Below are positions 61,950-64,000 of a stretch of 64,000 nt of DNA, in pieces (within the stretch, counting starts at the first letter, position 1; each line of letters starts with the position of its first letter). Under the pieces are notes generated by a model. That model worked only from the letters and a program-made list of their open reading frames with translations, did not search any database and was not told the DNA's origin. Location of the stretch: positions 496,001 through 560,000 of the forward strand of contig CAJXVS010000001.1 of assembly GCA_913061265.1 (NCBI GenBank). The letters run 5' to 3'. The position numbers were made by a program, and so were the translations under genes. The DNA comes from an uncultured Halobacteriovorax sp. (GTDB lineage: Bacteria; Bdellovibrionota; Bacteriovoracia; Bacteriovoracales; Bacteriovoracaceae).

Positions 61950-62765
61950 ATTCCAGAACTACCCGAAGTAGAAACAATTAGATCCCAACTAGAAAAGAAA
62001 ACCCCCTTTTCTATAAGAACCATGGAACTCTCCAAGGTAGTCAAATCAATCCTAAAAGACAGAGAGTTCAACCCAGAAGGAAAGACCATCTCCCATATAA
62101 AAAGAAAGGGGAAGCTTCTCAACATGCACGTGGATGATAACCTCCACATCCTCTCTCATCTTGGCATGAGCGGATCATGGAGAATCTCAAAAACCAAAGT
62201 CACAGAAAAACATACTCATGTTCAGTTTTGCGGAACAGATAAAAATAGGAACCCACTTTTTCTAGCCTATGTAGATCCAAGGCGATTTGGTTATATGTAC
62301 TTTTTAAAAGAAGCCACCGCTCAGGTTCATCTTGATAAGCTTGGTGTTGATATAGCTTCAGATGAATTCACCGCCGATTATGTTTATGAAATTCTAAGAC
62401 GCTATCCTAGTCGTCATTTGAAGGTTCATCTTCTTGATCAGAGTTTTTTCGCAGGTTGCGGAAACTATATAGCTTCAGAGATTTGTGCTCGCGCGGGGAT
62501 TCGCCCTACTCGGCGCTCTGGTAAAGTGACTCGTAAAGAATGTGACGCCATTGTTCGCGCTACCGGTGAGGTCTTGAATCCTATTATGGAAAGTAATGGG
62601 CTTACCTTTTCTGGGGGCTATTCTGATACTAATGGTGAGATTGGGGACGGGGTTAAGCACCTTGTGGTCTTCTGGCAGAAAGAATGTCAGATGTGCGGGG
62701 GTGTTGTTAAGAAGATTGTCCTTGGGCAGAGAGGGACTTTTTATTGCCCAAGCTGCCAAAAGTAA
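61950..62765 (+). CDS. mutM: Formamidopyrimidine-DNA glycosylase, apparently starting at ATT
   Basis: About 272 residues. The sequence PELPEVETIRS, with the catalytic Pro2 and Glu3, starts at 61953; the codon before it is ATT, and upstream in frame there is no ATG, GTG or TTG before a TAG at 61920. AGGA lies 9 nt before the ATT. Starting at the first ATG (62022) would remove the catalytic residues, so ATT is preferred. Other features: GMSGSW, DPRRFG, GCGNYIASE, and the zinc finger CQMCGG ... CPSCQK with GQRG Arg. It removes 8-oxoguanine from DNA. Arginine codons shift from AGA to CGN at about 62395. Confidence 0.85.
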   Translation: MPELPEVETIRSQLEKKTPFSIRTMELSKVVKSILKDREFNPEGKTISHIKRKGKLLNMHVDDNLHILSHLGMSGSWRISKTKVTEKHTHVQFCGTDKNRNPLFLAYVDPRRFGYMYFLKEATAQVHLDKLGVDIASDEFTADYVYEILRRYPSRHLKVHLLDQSFFAGCGNYIASEICARAGIRPTRRSGKVTRKECDAIVRATGEVLNPIMESNGLTFSGGYSDTNGEIGDGVKHLVVFWQKECQMCGGVVKKIVLGQRGTFYCPSCQK

Positions 62766-62772
62766 TTCACTC

Positions 62773-62820
62773 GGGTTTGTAAATGACTAATATAAATAAA
62801 TACATTAACAAACCCTTTTT
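62773..62820 (+). terminator. Terminator after fpg
   Basis: GGGTTTGTAAATG and CATTAACAAACCC pair with one mismatch around a 17-nt loop and are followed by TTTTT. A strong Rho-independent terminator. Confidence 0.8.
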
Positions 62821-62863
62821 CCCCCTAATTCCCTTCCTAAAAAAGTGATATTCTATCTTCACT

Positions 62864-64000
62864 ATGGAAGATAAAAAACCAAAATTCAATCGTCGTAAGA
62901 TCCTCATTTTCTCTGCCCTCGCTGGTATTCCAGCTTTCTTTGGGCGGAACCTTTTTAAAGGCGGCGACACTATTCGCTCCATTGCCAATAAGGCCGCAAT
63001 TGATTTTAACAACCTCAGTTTTATAAAGGCCTATGACCCTCTTGAGTCTAAGACCTCTACTCGCTTTTTATTAAAATTAAGTAAGATTGTTTTTAAGAAG
63101 AAATACTCTAAGGGCCATAATACGCGCCAGTTCTCTGACCTTAGTGAGTACGCTCCTTCAGGGAAGCTTGATATTGATGGCTGGGAACTTGATAAGCTCT
63201 TAGAAAGTTCCATTGAAGAGCGTGAAAGAAATACGAAGAATTTTTATATTAGAACAGAGAAGCCTGATCAATTAGACTTTGAGTTAAAAACAATCAAAGT
63301 CTCTCTTGGAGACGATGAAGTTCAAGAGATAAAGATAAGCGCTGTTAAAGAGCGCGCCAAGGATCTTGGCATCTATATGCTTGAGTGCGCTGGTAATGAC
63401 CGCTACTCACGCTTTGGTCTTATGTCCGCTTCTAAATTCTCTGGGGTTACTATTGAAAACCTTATCGGAAACGGCGGTCTCCTTGAAAGCAATCAAAAGC
63501 ATACTCATGTTTTAATAGAAGGCTTTGATGATTCTAAAAACACTAATTGGAATCGCTTCCCGGGTCTGGTTGAATCCACTCCTGGAGCCTCTTGGATCTT
63601 TACTCTTGAAGAATTAAAGAAACATAAGGCCTTTCTTGCTACTAGCATGAATGGAAAAGATCTAACCTCTGATCATGGCTACCCTCTTCGCTTAGTCGTT
63701 CCTTGTTTTTACGGGTGCGCTTCTATTAAGTGGCTTAACAAGATTAGCTTCTTTACTCCTGATGAAAAGACGCCGACAGTGGCGCAGATGAGAGAGTTCT
63801 CTGATAGAACCAATCAAACGGGGGTTCCAAAACTTTATAAAGATCATAGGTCCCCTGTGATTGACCTGGCCTCCCTACCCGTTAAGGTAGAGCAGTGGCA
63901 TGATAATTCATCAAATCAAAAAGTCTTACGAATCATAGGTCTTACTTGGGGCGGGATAGATCATATCAATCCTAAGCTAAAGATTAAGATCACTAAAAGG
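62864..64000 (+). CDS. Sulfite oxidase-family molybdopterin enzyme (cut by window end)
   Basis: Frame open to the end of the window (379 codons seen). N-terminal NRRKILIFSALAGIPAFF resembles a twin-arginine signal, which fits a cofactor-loaded periplasmic enzyme such as MsrP/YedY or SorA. YMLECAGNDR has the Mo-ligand Cys of the family, and SDHGYPLRLVVPCFYGCASIKWLNKI is the highly conserved motif near the cofactor, followed by the dimerisation-type domain. Codon use (CGC/CGT Arg) differs from the genes left of fpg. Start: first ATG after TTCACT; the ribosome-binding site is unclear. Confidence 0.85.
   Translation, partial: MEDKKPKFNRRKILIFSALAGIPAFFGRNLFKGGDTIRSIANKAAIDFNNLSFIKAYDPLESKTSTRFLLKLSKIVFKKKYSKGHNTRQFSDLSEYAPSGKLDIDGWELDKLLESSIEERERNTKNFYIRTEKPDQLDFELKTIKVSLGDDEVQEIKISAVKERAKDLGIYMLECAGNDRYSRFGLMSASKFSGVTIENLIGNGGLLESNQKHTHVLIEGFDDSKNTNWNRFPGLVESTPGASWIFTLEELKKHKAFLATSMNGKDLTSDHGYPLRLVVPCFYGCASIKWLNKISFFTPDEKTPTVAQMREFSDRTNQTGVPKLYKDHRSPVIDLASLPVKVEQWHDNSSNQKVLRIIGLTWGGIDHINPKLKIKITKR

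Noticed and set aside
62022-62765. fpg starting at its first ATG
   Set aside because: This would delete PELPEVE with the catalytic Pro2 and Glu3, while the upstream sequence codes for them perfectly in frame.

Overview
The window is low in G+C (by eye around 37%) and comes from a Gram-negative bacterium: it encodes a TolC-like outer-membrane protein, a Wzz-like co-polymerase, many lipoproteins with lipoboxes, Tat/Sec signals and sigma-54 regulation. The dense signalling genes, AGA-rich codon use and LruC-type lipoproteins suggest Bdellovibrionota (Bacteriovorax/Halobacteriovorax-like). That is an inference; there is no rRNA or other marker gene here.

Layout. 0.1-9 kb: small membrane proteins, lipoproteins and enzymes (SOUL, SDR, DoxX-like pair, metallo-beta-lactamase-fold lipoprotein, FabZ-like dehydratase, Na/Pi cotransporter), with short dispersed repeats between them. 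9.6-16.6 kb: a glycosyltransferase and a signalling block (two histidine kinases, HD-GYP protein, two response regulators). 16.5-34.2 kb: a large exopolysaccharide locus on the minus strand (flippase, polymerase/ligase, Wzz, TolC-like protein, sugar transferases, glycosyltransferases). It also encodes its own STAS protein and a REC-PP2C-HATPase protein. The locus reads as two units, each headed by a sigma-54-type promoter. A divergent NtrC-family activator lies at its head, and a shared 17-bp motif lies upstream of both promoters, in helical phase. 34.3-46.6 kb: three related LruC-type lipoproteins (one intact, one decayed with a C-tract frameshift, one giant with leucine-rich repeats) interleaved with an acyltransferase and the glyoxylate shunt (malate synthase G, isocitrate lyase). 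46.6-51 kb: a membrane acyltransferase, an H-NOX/HNOBA-kinase pair and a metallophosphoesterase. 51-55.3 kb: a minus-strand operon (YceI, DOPA-dioxygenase-like, CDGSH-glutamate synthase fusion, DUF5519, DUF1330) divergent from a LysR regulator. 55.4-62 kb: a mosaic of small blocks with a tyrosine-recombinase remnant, a MerR-DnaB fusion and two large orphan genes. 62-64 kb: fpg (mutM) and a sulfite-oxidase-family gene cut by the window end.

The most unusual feature is a family of about 150-bp direct repeats (9321, 50907, 55421, 57494, 60272, plus a degenerate core at 882). Each begins with a start-like codon followed by a sequence coding for PELPE/PELPD, which is the N-terminus of Fpg, and each then carries a conserved non-coding arm with TTTCA-type repeats. 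They share one orientation and cut the 50.9-62 kb region into blocks ending at the real fpg gene at 61950. There the PELPEVE sequence has no ATG/GTG/TTG in front of it and seems to start at ATT. I read this as repeated site-specific integration into the 5' end of fpg, each event leaving a copy of the fpg start behind and giving fpg a new translation start. This is inference, but each element of it can be checked.
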